DNA of 35,650 nt, taken from positions 1 through 35,650 of the forward strand of contig JALSRN010000082.1 of the NCBI GenBank assembly GCA_026984735.1, given 5' to 3'. This DNA comes from Sedimenticola sp. GTDB lineage: Bacteria; Pseudomonadota; Gammaproteobacteria; Chromatiales; Chromatiaceae. Of this stretch, positions 1 to 7,936 are shown piece after piece (the first letter of the stretch is position 1; each line of letters opens with the position of its first letter). The notes beneath the pieces were generated by a model. That model was not told the DNA's origin, ran no database searches, and saw nothing but the letters and a program-made list of their open reading frames with translations. A program made the translations under genes and the position numbers.

Positions 1-1
1 G

Positions 2-1333
2 GGCTACCATGTGGTGGGAGTCCACAGCTTGGAGCAGGCTGACCGTGAAATGAGGCAGCATGAACCCGATCTGATCATTTCCGACGTGCGCCTGCCGGAC
101 GGCGACTGCCTTTCCAGGCTGGAATTGGGAGGGGAGGCTCCGCCGGTCATCGTCCTTACGGCGTTCGGAACGGTGAAGAGCGCGGTGGAAGCGATGCGCG
201 CCGGCGCCGCCGACTATCTCACCAAGCCGGTGAGCGGCGATGAACTCTTGCTCATCGTTCAGCGCGTGTTGGAGACCGAGGCGTTGCGCGCGGACCATCG
301 GTTCTGCAAGTCGCGCTTGGAGGCGAAGAGCGGAATCCACTCCTTCATGATCGGCGAGAGCGAGGCGTTGGCTCGCGTCACCGAGCTCATCGAGGCGGTG
401 GCGCCCAGCGACATGACCGTGCTGGTTCTGGGGGAGAGCGGATCGGGCAAGGAGCTGGTTGCGCGCGCCATTCACGAATCCAGCCCCCGCGCCAAGAGGA
501 ACTTCGTGGCGGTGGATTGCTGTACCCTTCAGGAGAACCTCTTCGAATCGGAACTGTTCGGCCATGAAAAGGGGGCTTTCACGGGGGCGGATCGCAGAAA
601 GCAGGGGCTCATCGAAGGGGCGGCGGGAGGCACTCTTTTCCTGGACGAGATCGGCGAAATCCCCGCGCCGATCCAAGCGAAGCTCTTACGGGTGCTCGAA
701 ACCGGAAAATTTCGTCGGGTGGGAGGAACCCGCGACCTTCCCGCCGATGTGCGGATCGTCGCCGCCACCAACCGGGATTTGAAAAAGATGGCGGAGGAGG
801 GCAGTTTTCGCGCCGATCTCTACTACCGCCTCGAAGCCTTTACGATCTACACTCCGCCGTTGCGAGAGCGTCGCGAAGACATTCCCTTCCTGGTGGAACA
901 TTTCCTGCGGAATCACGACTTTTCCATGCGGGTCAAAAAAAAGGTCACCCAAAGCGCCATGCGCAAGCTGGTCGCCTACGATTGGCCGGGCAATGTGCGG
1001 GAACTGAAAAACGTGGTGGAAAGAGCGATCATCCTTTCCCGGAATCAGCGCACCATCCGCGAACAACATCTCACTTTTCGGGCCTGTCAACCCGAGGAAC
1101 AACGGTTTCAGCTGGATCTTCCCGCCTCCACCGAACCGACTCTCGAGCAGATCGAAGCCAGCTATCTGCGCATGCTTCTCGAAAAATATTCCGGCCATCG
1201 GGCCACGGTCGCGCAGGTGATGGGAATCAGCGAACGGCAGGTCTACCGGCTCATTCGCAAGTACGGCCTGCATGAATCGAAAAAAGAGGAGACAGCATCC
1301 GCCGCCGGCGGATCGCGCACCCTTTCTTCCTGA
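2..1333 (+). CDS. Sigma-54-dependent response regulator, NtrC family (5' end cut by window)
   Basis: A transcriptional activator that would convert a sensor-kinase signal into opening of sigma-54 promoters. The reading frame is open to the window edge, and the first beta-strand and acidic pocket of the receiver domain are missing, so the true start lies upstream. What remains is a receiver domain with the phosphoacceptor Asp in IISDVRLPDGD, the conserved Thr in VLTAFGT and the Lys in YLTKPV. An AAA+ domain follows, with Walker A GESGSGKE, the sigma-54 contact loop GAFTGA, Walker B GTLFLDEIGE and an arginine-rich sensor region. A Fis-type helix-turn-helix lies at the C terminus (SGHRATVAQVMGISERQVYR). 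The cognate kinase gene is not visible. Its targets are unknown. A sigma-54-like promoter lies at 15380, but nothing ties the two together. The family is certain, the specific role is not. Confidence 0.93.
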   Translation, partial: GYHVVGVHSLEQADREMRQHEPDLIISDVRLPDGDCLSRLELGGEAPPVIVLTAFGTVKSAVEAMRAGAADYLTKPVSGDELLLIVQRVLETEALRADHRFCKSRLEAKSGIHSFMIGESEALARVTELIEAVAPSDMTVLVLGESGSGKELVARAIHESSPRAKRNFVAVDCCTLQENLFESELFGHEKGAFTGADRRKQGLIEGAAGGTLFLDEIGEIPAPIQAKLLRVLETGKFRRVGGTRDLPADVRIVAATNRDLKKMAEEGSFRADLYYRLEAFTIYTPPLRERREDIPFLVEHFLRNHDFSMRVKKKVTQSAMRKLVAYDWPGNVRELKNVVERAIILSRNQRTIREQHLTFRACQPEEQRFQLDLPASTEPTLEQIEASYLRMLLEKYSGHRATVAQVMGISERQVYRLIRKYGLHESKKEETASAAGGSRTLSS

Positions 1334-1410
1334 ATGGCAGTGACCCGGTGGGCGACGAAGGCGTCTCCATTCGCCGGCGGCCCTCCGTTTTCGGATTTTT
1401 CGTGCCGGGC

Positions 1411-1438
1411 TTGCAAAACCTTCCGAGTTGAGTATCAT
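1411..1438 (+). promoter_or_regulatory. Sigma-70 promoter for the initiator tRNA
   Basis: A TTGCAA -35 element (1411-1416) and a TATCAT -10 element (1433-1438) are separated by 16 bp, with a GC-rich discriminator after the -10. The tRNA begins 13 bp downstream. A GC-rich discriminator is typical of growth-rate-controlled stable RNA promoters. This was read by eye, with no start-site data. Confidence 0.55.
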
Positions 1439-1451
1439 GTGCGCCGTCAGT

Positions 1452-1528
1452 TGCGGGGTGGAGCAGTCTGGCAGCTCGTCGGGCTCATAACCCGAAGGTC
1501 GCAGGTTCAAATCCTGCCCCCGCTACCA
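1452..1528 (+). tRNA. Initiator tRNA-fMet (anticodon CAT)
   Basis: A 77-nt cloverleaf with encoded CCA. The anticodon stem carries three consecutive G:C pairs around CTCATAA, and the first acceptor pair is mismatched. Both are hallmarks of the initiator as opposed to the elongator tRNA-Met. The T arm reads GCAGG-TTCAAAT-CCTGC. The 1:72 mismatch here is T:T, where E. coli has C:A, and the rest of the acceptor stem pairs perfectly. It stands alone between a promoter and a terminator. Confidence 0.95.
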
Positions 1529-1540
1529 AATCCTATGGAA

Positions 1541-1573
1541 AACCCGATCGCCTGGCAGGTGATCGGGTTTTTT
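1541..1573 (+). terminator. Rho-independent terminator after the tRNA, probably bidirectional
   Basis: Perfect 9-bp arms AACCCGATC (1541-1549) and GATCGGGTT (1561-1569) enclose an 11-nt loop and run into TTTTTT. On the minus strand the same stem is followed by TTTTCC, so it could also stop transcription of the convergent inositol operon that ends at 1631. Confidence 0.88.
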
Positions 1574-1630
1574 GCATGGTCGGGCTTTTCCAGGGCGAGA
1601 AAGGTCCTGGACTCCCAATCCGGCTGCCGC

Positions 1631-2197
1631 CTAAAGAGAAGGGGTTCCCTTCGCGGCGGAGCGGAGGAGGCGCGCCAGGTGGGGATCGTCGGGTGGATGT
1701 TCGGCGAGAATCTCGCGTCCCCGGGCGGAGAGCCGGGAAAGCCCCCAGCGGCAGCGGCGCAAGGTTTCCGCGTCTCCTTCCCGCCGGTGGTAGAGGGGTA
1801 GATTCACCTCGAAGAAAGAGAGACTGTCGGCTTCCCGCAGCAGGTCGGCGCGAGGATCGCCGCCGCTCTCGTGCTTTTCCACCAGCCGGCAGGTCTCCTC
1901 GATCACCGCTTCATCGACTCCGCACTCGCGCAACAGAGGCTCCAGAAGCCGCGCGCCTTCCCGGGCGTGGGCCGCCTTGAAAAGGTCGTAATCGCCGAAC
2001 GCCTCGCGCCGCAGCCGGCCGCTTCTCGCCCGCTCAATGTCGTGGCCGAGAGCGGCCAGCCGCAGAGCGGGATCGGCGTCGGGTTCCAGCCGCAAAAGCC
2101 ACTCCAGGGTGTTTTCGGCGTGGCGCGGATCCTCGGGGACTTGCGAACGCGCCACCCGTTCGAGAATGCGCCGGCGGGCGCATTCGAAACTATCCAC
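1631..2197 (-). CDS. HD-domain hydrolase (DUF4202-like), third gene of the inositol-phosphate operon
   Basis: A 188-residue soluble protein with no signal peptide or membrane segment. It has the pattern of HD-superfamily metal-dependent phosphohydrolases: His26 (RHAEN), the His52-Asp53 doublet (LGHDIERA), His77 (KAAHAREG), His109 and Asp124 (READSLSFFE). The overall layout resembles the DUF4202 group, an assignment made from memory. It starts at a GTG that overlaps the end of the upstream gene by 8 bp, so translation of the two is probably coupled. Known: HD proteins usually hydrolyse phosphomonoesters, phosphodiesters or nucleotides. Inference: because its partners make phosphorylated di-myo-inositol-phosphate, it could be the phosphatase that removes the terminal phosphate. 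The substrate is not shown by the sequence. Confidence 0.82.
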   Translation of the reverse strand: MDSFECARRRILERVARSQVPEDPRHAENTLEWLLRLEPDADPALRLAALGHDIERARSGRLRREAFGDYDLFKAAHAREGARLLEPLLRECGVDEAVIEETCRLVEKHESGGDPRADLLREADSLSFFEVNLPLYHRREGDAETLRRCRWGLSRLSARGREILAEHPPDDPHLARLLRSAAKGTPSL

Positions 2198-3500
2198 GGC
2201 ACACCACCAGCCGGCGCAGGGTTTCCAGGTTCATCACGGCGGCGATGAGCGTCAGGACGGCGGTGACCTGGTTCGACAGGGCGCCGAGGAAGAGTACGAA
2301 GACCCGCACGTCCCGGCCGATGCGGAAGCGGCCGCCCCCTTTTTCGCGCATGAGGCCGTCGTATTTGTCGGCGGTGTAGCTCACCATGAAGGAGCCGACG
2401 ATGGCCAGGAAGCCCGCCGCCAAGACGGCGTCGCCACCGCCCATGTGGAGCTGGTGCCAGGTGAGGCCGAAGAGCAGCAGGGCGTCGGCGTAGCGGTCGA
2501 GCACCGCGTCCAGCCAACCGCCATAGTCGCTGCCGAGATATTTGAGTCGGGCGATCTCGCCGTCGCAGCCGTCGATGATCGAAGCCAGCTGGGCCAGCAC
2601 GCCTCCCGCCGCCAAGGCCGGATAGCCCTCCTGCATGAAAAGGCCGGCGGCCAGCAGCGAAACCAGGAAGCTGAGCAGCGAGATCTGGTTAGGGGTCACC
2701 GGCAGTCGCGCCAGCCACCGCGACAGGCGAATGGAAAGGGGCCGGTTGATCCAGCGGGCCACCGGTCCGTCGCGCTCCTTTCCGCCCGCCCGCTGGAGCA
2801 GGACGGCTTCGGCCTTCTTCAGAGCCGCTTCGTCGTCCAAGTCGCACCAGAAGCCGCCGGTGACGTCCAGCGCCAGCGCCTTTCCCCGGGCGGCCAGCCG
2901 GCGCACGCCGCCCGAAAGGGTGGTGTCGCCCTCCGCCTGCGCCTCTCGCAGGGCCTCGAAGAGCGCGGGCGTGGCGAGGAAGAGCCCGGTGTCGAAGCCG
3001 TCGTACCATTCCAGTCCCTTGCCGATCTCGACGATGCGCTCTCCCTCGCGTCGCACCCTGGTGACGTCTTCCAGATCCACCAGCGGGTTGGTGCGGTTGC
3101 CGTCCACCGCCAGGCGGAGCCCGTTTTCGGGCGCGCCGGCTTCCATGAGCCGGCGCGGCAGCTCCGGGTCGAAGAGATGGTCTGCCATCAGCAGCAGGAA
3201 GGGCTCTTCGATCTTTCCTTCGGCCGCCGACACCGAAACGCCGTTTCCGGCCTCCCGCCAGCGGGCGTTGTGCACCGTGGCGATGGGCGCGCCGATGCGG
3301 CCCGACAAGCGGTGTAGAAAGGCGCGCAAAGGTTGCGCTCGGTGTCCGGTGATCACCACGAAGTCATCCGCTCCGGCTGCTTGCGCGGAGCGGATGGTCC
3401 GCTCGATGAGTGGCACTCCCAGGAGAGGGAAGAGCGGTTTGCTGTCAGCCCGCCGCCGCAGCCGACTGCCGCTCCCCGCGGCCAGTATCAGGCACTTCAT
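2190..3500 (-). CDS. Bifunctional inositol-1-phosphate cytidylyltransferase / CDP-inositol:inositol-1-phosphate transferase-like protein (IPCT-DIPPS architecture)
   Basis: A 436-residue fusion. Residues 1 to about 230 form a nucleotidyltransferase with the [11 protein letters not shown] signature at 4-14 and Lys21 in SKPL. Residues from about 245 form a polytopic CDP-alcohol phosphotransferase domain with an intact signature: Asp313-Gly314, Ala317-Arg318, Gly327, Asp331 and Asp335, preceded by TPNQIS. In Archaeoglobus and other thermophiles this fusion makes CDP-inositol and then condenses it with a second inositol phosphate to give phosphorylated di-myo-inositol-phosphate, a heat and salt solute. 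The gene upstream is inositol-phosphate synthase, which supports this reading over other CDP-alcohol products. The start is fixed by the nucleotide-binding motif. It lies inside the upstream gene, giving a 56-bp overlap. A polar-lipid product such as phosphatidylinositol phosphate is less likely, given the fused cytidylyltransferase. Confidence 0.86.
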   Translation of the reverse strand: MKCLILAAGSGSRLRRRADSKPLFPLLGVPLIERTIRSAQAAGADDFVVITGHRAQPLRAFLHRLSGRIGAPIATVHNARWREAGNGVSVSAAEGKIEEPFLLLMADHLFDPELPRRLMEAGAPENGLRLAVDGNRTNPLVDLEDVTRVRREGERIVEIGKGLEWYDGFDTGLFLATPALFEALREAQAEGDTTLSGGVRRLAARGKALALDVTGGFWCDLDDEAALKKAEAVLLQRAGGKERDGPVARWINRPLSIRLSRWLARLPVTPNQISLLSFLVSLLAAGLFMQEGYPALAAGGVLAQLASIIDGCDGEIARLKYLGSDYGGWLDAVLDRYADALLLFGLTWHQLHMGGGDAVLAAGFLAIVGSFMVSYTADKYDGLMREKGGGRFRIGRDVRVFVLFLGALSNQVTAVLTLIAAVMNLETLRRLVVCRG

Positions 3501-4605
3501 GGAGTTTGCCCTCCTCGCCGGCGATGAAGGCTTCCATCAGTCGGTAGGCTTGGTCGTCGGTGTACTGGCGCGGCGGGTGCTTGCAGAAATAGCTGGAAGG
3601 GGCGTGGAGAACGCCCGCCAGCCCGCGCTCCAGCGCCAGCTTGGCGCAGCGTACCGCGTCGATGGCCACGCCCGCCGAGTTGGGCGAATCCTCCACCGAA
3701 AGGCGCAGCTCCAGGTTCATGGGCACGTCACCGAAGAGCTTGCCCTCCATGCGGATGAAGCAGAGTTTGTTGTCCTTCTGCCAGGGGACGTAGTCGCTGG
3801 GGCCCACATGGATGTTCTCCTCGTCGAGGCGCTCGGCGGCCACCGCCTGCACCGCCTCGGTTTTGGACTCTTTCTTGGAGGCGAGCCGAGAGCGGTTGAG
3901 CATGTTGAGGAAGTCGGTGTTGCCGCCGGTGTTGAGCTGGTAGGTGCGCTCGAGCTTGACGCCGCGTTTGGCGAAGAGATCGGTGAGGGTGCGATGGGTG
4001 ATGGTGGCGCCCACCTGGGCTTTGATGTCGTCGCCGATGATGGGAAGACCGGCCTCCTCGAAACGGGCGGCCCATTCCGGGTCGGAGGCGATGAAAACGG
4101 GGATGTTGTTGACGAAGGCGACTCCCGCCTCCAGCGCGCACTCGGCGTAGAATCGGGTCGCCTCCTCCGAACCCACCGGCAGATAGTTGAGCAGCACCTC
4201 CGCGCCGCTCTCTTTCAGACGGCGCACCACCTGCTCCTTGTCGGGCTGGGGCGCTTCGGCGACCACGAAGGTGCGTGCCTCGGGATACTCCCGCATGTGT
4301 TCCGAAAAGCCGTCCAAGACGCGGCCCATCTCCACTTTCACGCCCGTTTCGGGGATGTCGGGGCAGAAGACGGTGGTGCAGTTGGGTTTCTCGAAGATGG
4401 CCTCGGCGACATCCTTGCCCACTTTGCGCTTGTCGATGTCCCAGGCGGCCACCACTTCGATGTCCGAAGGGCCGTAGCCGCCGATCACCGGATGCATCAG
4501 GCCGATGGCTTCGGCCGGATCCTTGTCCTTGTAGTAGTGGATGCCCTGAATGAGCGAGCTGGCACAGTTGCCCATGCCGACGATAGCGATCCTGATCTTG
4601 TCCAT
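3445..4605 (-). CDS. ino1: Myo-inositol-phosphate synthase
   Basis: Converts D-glucose-6-phosphate to L-myo-inositol-1-phosphate (inositol-3-phosphate) using bound NAD. It is a 386-residue protein of the short archaeal/actinobacterial type. The N-terminal Rossmann motif reads [16 protein letters not shown], followed by the dinucleotide-end segment [42 protein letters not shown]-like and [17 protein letters not shown] segments follow in the family order. I use the ATG at 4605 ([10 protein letters not shown]). A TTG two codons upstream (4611) is also possible, and a GAGG lies just before both. It is the first gene of a three-gene overlapping operon and supplies both inositol-phosphate units for the next enzyme. 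The C-terminal tail, rich in Gly and Ala, is encoded in the overlap with the next gene. Confidence 0.93.
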   Translation of the reverse strand: MDKIRIAIVGMGNCASSLIQGIHYYKDKDPAEAIGLMHPVIGGYGPSDIEVVAAWDIDKRKVGKDVAEAIFEKPNCTTVFCPDIPETGVKVEMGRVLDGFSEHMREYPEARTFVVAEAPQPDKEQVVRRLKESGAEVLLNYLPVGSEEATRFYAECALEAGVAFVNNIPVFIASDPEWAARFEEAGLPIIGDDIKAQVGATITHRTLTDLFAKRGVKLERTYQLNTGGNTDFLNMLNRSRLASKKESKTEAVQAVAAERLDEENIHVGPSDYVPWQKDNKLCFIRMEGKLFGDVPMNLELRLSVEDSPNSAGVAIDAVRCAKLALERGLAGVLHAPSSYFCKHPPRQYTDDQAYRLMEAFIAGEEGKLHEVPDTGRGERQSAAAAG

Positions 4606-4777
4606 TTGCAATCGAACCTCACGTGAACTTCAGTGAAACTCAAAAGAAAACAAACAGATGGATCGTGGAACCACTCCATTTGACGGGGCGGCATCAGCGC
4701 GGCTGTCGAAAGGGCGGAGGAGCTGCGCATGCCACTCCGGCAAGTGGAAAAAGGGCGTAAAGCGAAATCGCTGAAAT

Positions 4778-4802
4778 GGAAGATTCCACGAAGGAATTTT
4801 CC
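4778..4802 (-). repeat. Imperfect hairpin between ino1 and rlmB, possible terminator of rnr-rlmB
   Basis: Arms of 10 bp (4778-4787 and 4793-4802, one mismatch) surround a 5-nt loop, in the 250-bp gap that separates rlmB from ino1. On the minus strand no good T-run follows, so intrinsic termination would be weak. A second, imperfect stem (about 4805-4822) is followed by TTTTTT on the plus strand, where no gene needs terminating. The remainder of the gap presumably contains the ino1 promoter, which I could not assign. Confidence 0.4.
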
Positions 4803-4860
4803 AGCCTTTCCCTCAGGGGAAGGACCGGCATTTTTTACATGGGGATGGCTGCGGCGCTTT

Positions 4861-5607
4861 TCAAGCCCTGCGCTGACGCACCGCTTCGAAGAGCGCCACG
4901 CCGGCGGCCACCGAGACGTTGAGGCTTTCCACCGCCCCGGCCATGGGCAGGCGCGCCAGCCGATCGCACTGTTCGCGGGTGAGGCGGCGCAGTCCTTTCT
5001 CTTCTCCACCCATGACGAGGGCCAGGGGGCCCCGCAGATCGGCGTCGTAGAGCAGGGTGTCGGCGTCGCCGGCGGTGCCCACCACCCAGACGCCGTGCGC
5101 TTCGCGCAGACGTCGCAAGGTGCGGGCCAGGTTGGTCACCTGAACGAAGGGGAGCGATTCGGCGGCGCCCGACGCCACCTTACAGGCCACCGGCGTGAGA
5201 CCGGCGGCGCGGTCGCGGGGGGCGATCACCGCATGGACGCCGGCGGCGTCGGCGCTGCGCAGGCAGGCCCCCAGGTTGTGGGGATCCTGCACGCCGTCGA
5301 GCACCAGCAAGAAGGGGGGCTCGGTCAGGCCGGTGAGCAGCCGCTCCAGCGCTTTTTCGTCCTGGCCGGCGGGCAGGGCCGCCTCGGCAACCACGCCCTG
5401 GTGGGCGGCGCCCTCGGCGAGACGGTCGAGGGTGGCGCGGTCGGCGGCCTGCAACGGCGCGCCGGCGCGTCGCAGTTCCGTCAGCAGCCGCCCCAGCCTC
5501 CGGTCGCGGCGGGCGGGATCGTACCACACCCTTCGCAGCGAGCCGGCCCCGTGCCTCAAGGCGGCCCGCACTGCGTGGATGCCGGCGATGAGCCGCTCTC
5601 CGGTCAT
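4861..5607 (-). CDS. rlmB: 23S rRNA (guanosine-2'-O-)-methyltransferase RlmB
   Basis: A SPOUT-class methyltransferase that 2'-O-methylates the conserved G2251 of the 23S rRNA P-loop using S-adenosylmethionine. It has 248 residues, close to the usual 243-250. An N-terminal substrate-binding domain (GIHAVRAALR) is followed by the SpoU motifs: LVLDGVQDPHNLGACLRSAD (motif 1), LALVMGGEEKGL (motif 2) and LPMAGAVESLNVSVAAGVAL (motif 3), whose residues form the knotted cofactor pocket. It lies 40 bp downstream of rnr on the same strand. The rnr-rlmB pairing is conserved in Gammaproteobacteria and supports the assignment. Confidence 0.96.
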   Translation of the reverse strand: MTGERLIAGIHAVRAALRHGAGSLRRVWYDPARRDRRLGRLLTELRRAGAPLQAADRATLDRLAEGAAHQGVVAEAALPAGQDEKALERLLTGLTEPPFLLVLDGVQDPHNLGACLRSADAAGVHAVIAPRDRAAGLTPVACKVASGAAESLPFVQVTNLARTLRRLREAHGVWVVGTAGDADTLLYDADLRGPLALVMGGEEKGLRRLTREQCDRLARLPMAGAVESLNVSVAAGVALFEAVRQRRA

Positions 5608-5647
5608 CCGGCGCCCTTCTTCGACCGCGGAGAGCGTGACCGAACCC

Positions 5648-7897
5648 TCACCGGCGGCGTCGGCGCTCGTCTCGGCGCCCCCGGCCCTTGCGCTTCTCCG
5701 CTCGTCCTTCGCGCTTGGCCAGGGCGAGGTCGATCTTGCGGTCGTCCAGGCTCACCGCCGCCACCACCACCTGGACGGCGTCGCCCAGCTGGTAGGTCCT
5801 TCCAGTGCGTTCGCCAATGAGCTTGTGCGAAATCGGATCGAAGTGGAAGAAGTCGTGATCGAGCTGGGTGATGTGCACCAGCCCGGTGATGTAGAGATCC
5901 TTCAGCTCCACGAAGATGCCGAAGCTGTTGACGCTGACGATGACCCCTTCGTAGGACTCGCCCACCTTGTCCAGCATGAATTCGCACTTGAGGGCGTCGG
6001 CGGCGTCGCGGGTGGCCTCGTCCGAGCGGCGCTCGGTCATGGAGCAGTGCTCGCCCATGGTGGCCATCTCAGGGAAGGAGTAGGGGAAGGTCTCCGCCTT
6101 CTTTTCGGTGAGCAGGTGGCGGATGGCCCGGTGCACCAGCAGGTCGGGATAGCGGCGGATGGGCGAGGTGAAGTGGGTGTAGGCGGGAAAGGCCAGACCG
6201 AAATGGCCGATGTTCTCCGAAGAGTAGACCGCCTGCATCATGGAGCGCAGCAACACCGTCTGGATCATGTGGGCGTCGGGCCGCCCCTGCACCTGTTGCA
6301 GCAGTTTTGCATAGTCCTTGGCCGTAGGTTCGTCGCCGCCGCCGAGATGGAGGCCGAGCCGGCCGAGGAACTCCCGCAGCTCGTTGAGCTTCTCTTCGCT
6401 CGGCCGCTCGTGGACCCGGTAGAGAGTGGGGATCTTTTTGCGCTCGAGCAGGCGCGCCGCCGCCACGTTGGCCGCCAGCATGCACTCTTCGATGATGCGG
6501 TGAGCGTCGTTGCGTTCGTAGGGGACGATGGCCTCGAGCTTCCCCTCTTCGTTGAAGAGGAAGCGGGTCTCCACCGTTTCGAAGTCGATGGCGCCGCGTT
6601 TTTCCCGGGCGCGATGGAGCGCGCGGTAGAGCCGGTCCAGCTCCTCCAGGTGGGGCAGCAGCCGTCGGTGACGTTTGCGCAGCGGCTCGTCTTTTCGATA
6701 GAGCATGCGCGCCACTTCGTCGTAGGTGAGGCGGGCCGCCGAGCGCATCACCCCGTCGTAGAAGCGCGAGCGCTGGATCTTGCCTTCGCGGCTGATGAAG
6801 AGCTCGGCCACCAGACAGAGCCGGTCCACATGGGGGTTGAGGGAACAGAGACCGTTGGAGAGGAGCTCCGGCAGCATGGGGATCACCCGGTCGGGGAAAT
6901 AGGTGGAGTTGCCCCTCTTGTAGGCTTCCCGGTCCAGCGCCGAGCCGCGCGTCACATAGGCGGAGACGTCGGCGATGGCCACCAGCAGTTTCCACCCCTT
7001 GGGCGTGCGCTTGCAGAAAACGGCGTCGTCGAAGTCGCGGGCGTCGGCGCCGTCGATGGTCACCAGGGGCAACTTGCGCAGATCCACCCGCCCCTCCTTG
7101 GCCTCCTCCGGCACCTCCTCGGTGAGCTCGGCGATCTCCGCTTCCACCTCCTCGGGCCAGACCACGGGAATGTCGTGGGCGCGGATGGCCACATCGGTCT
7201 CCATGCCCGGCGCCAGATGGTCGCCGAGCACCTCGATCACCTTGCCGATGGGTTGGCGCCACTGGGTGGGGTGTTCGAGGATCTCCACCACCACCATCTG
7301 CCCTTCGCGGGCTCCGCCCATGTGCTCGTCGGGGATGATGACGCGGTGGGTCATGCGCTTGTTGTCGGGCACCAGGAAGCCCACGCCCATTTCCATGTGC
7401 ACCCTTCCCACCACCTGGTGGTGGGCGCGCTCGAGGATCTCCACCAGGCTGCCTTCGCGACGGCCGCGCCGGTCCATGCCGGTGACTTGAACCACCACCC
7501 GGTCGTCGTTCCAGAGGGAGCGCATCTCCCGCGGCGACAGGAACAGATCCTCGCCGCCGTCGTCGGGCTTGACGAAGCCGAAGCCGTCGGGATGGGCAAT
7601 GACCCGGCCGACGATGAGATCCTTGCGGTTGACCACGCAGAGGCCGCCGCGCCGGTTCTTCACCAGTTGGCCGTCGCGCAACATGGCCTTGACGCGGAAA
7701 GAGAGCGCCTCCAGCTGCTTGGGATCCTTCAGCTCCAGCTTGCGGGCCAGCTCTTCGAACTTGATGGGGGCGCCCTGGGCTTCCAGGGTCTCCATGATGA
7801 ACTCCCGGCTGGGAATGGGGTTGGCGTATTTGCGCGCTTCGCGCGCCCGGTAAGGGTCGCGCCGGCGCGATGCCTTTTTATTTTTGGGTGGAGTCAC
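5648..7897 (-). CDS. rnr: Ribonuclease R
   Basis: A processive 3'-to-5' exoribonuclease that degrades structured RNA and works in rRNA quality control and trans-translation. It has 749 residues in the order: basic N terminus, winged-helix RNase B OB-like domain, cold-shock domains (VIAHPDGFGFVKPDDGGEDLF), the RNB catalytic domain with the metal-binding Asp cluster IDGADARDFDDAVF, an S1 domain (YEGVIVSVNSFGIFVELKD), and a short Lys/Arg-rich tail ending GRRDERRRRR. The start is a GTG with only a weak ribosome binding site. It is the first gene of the pair with rlmB. Confidence 0.96.
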   Translation of the reverse strand: MTPPKNKKASRRRDPYRAREARKYANPIPSREFIMETLEAQGAPIKFEELARKLELKDPKQLEALSFRVKAMLRDGQLVKNRRGGLCVVNRKDLIVGRVIAHPDGFGFVKPDDGGEDLFLSPREMRSLWNDDRVVVQVTGMDRRGRREGSLVEILERAHHQVVGRVHMEMGVGFLVPDNKRMTHRVIIPDEHMGGAREGQMVVVEILEHPTQWRQPIGKVIEVLGDHLAPGMETDVAIRAHDIPVVWPEEVEAEIAELTEEVPEEAKEGRVDLRKLPLVTIDGADARDFDDAVFCKRTPKGWKLLVAIADVSAYVTRGSALDREAYKRGNSTYFPDRVIPMLPELLSNGLCSLNPHVDRLCLVAELFISREGKIQRSRFYDGVMRSAARLTYDEVARMLYRKDEPLRKRHRRLLPHLEELDRLYRALHRAREKRGAIDFETVETRFLFNEEGKLEAIVPYERNDAHRIIEECMLAANVAAARLLERKKIPTLYRVHERPSEEKLNELREFLGRLGLHLGGGDEPTAKDYAKLLQQVQGRPDAHMIQTVLLRSMMQAVYSSENIGHFGLAFPAYTHFTSPIRRYPDLLVHRAIRHLLTEKKAETFPYSFPEMATMGEHCSMTERRSDEATRDAADALKCEFMLDKVGESYEGVIVSVNSFGIFVELKDLYITGLVHITQLDHDFFHFDPISHKLIGERTGRTYQLGDAVQVVVAAVSLDDRKIDLALAKREGRAEKRKGRGRRDERRRRR

Positions 7898-7936
7898 GGG
7901 CGGTGGGAATCCTTGCTGCGGAATGGGAATCGGCGG

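Noticed and set aside
2-1333. Identification of the regulator as PrsR, the PEP-CTERM-associated response regulator
   Set aside because: Tempting because of the sigma-54-type promoter at 15380, but the sequence reads as a general NtrC/ZraR-like activator with no feature specific to PrsR, and it is 14 kb away.
1334-1801. Open frame running through the initiator tRNA and its terminator
   Set aside because: It contains a perfect tRNA and terminator and overlaps the end of the HD gene; there is no protein similarity.
4803-4840. Plus-strand terminator-like hairpin followed by TTTTTT between ino1 and rlmB
   Set aside because: The stem is imperfect and it points along the plus strand, where no gene is present on either side.
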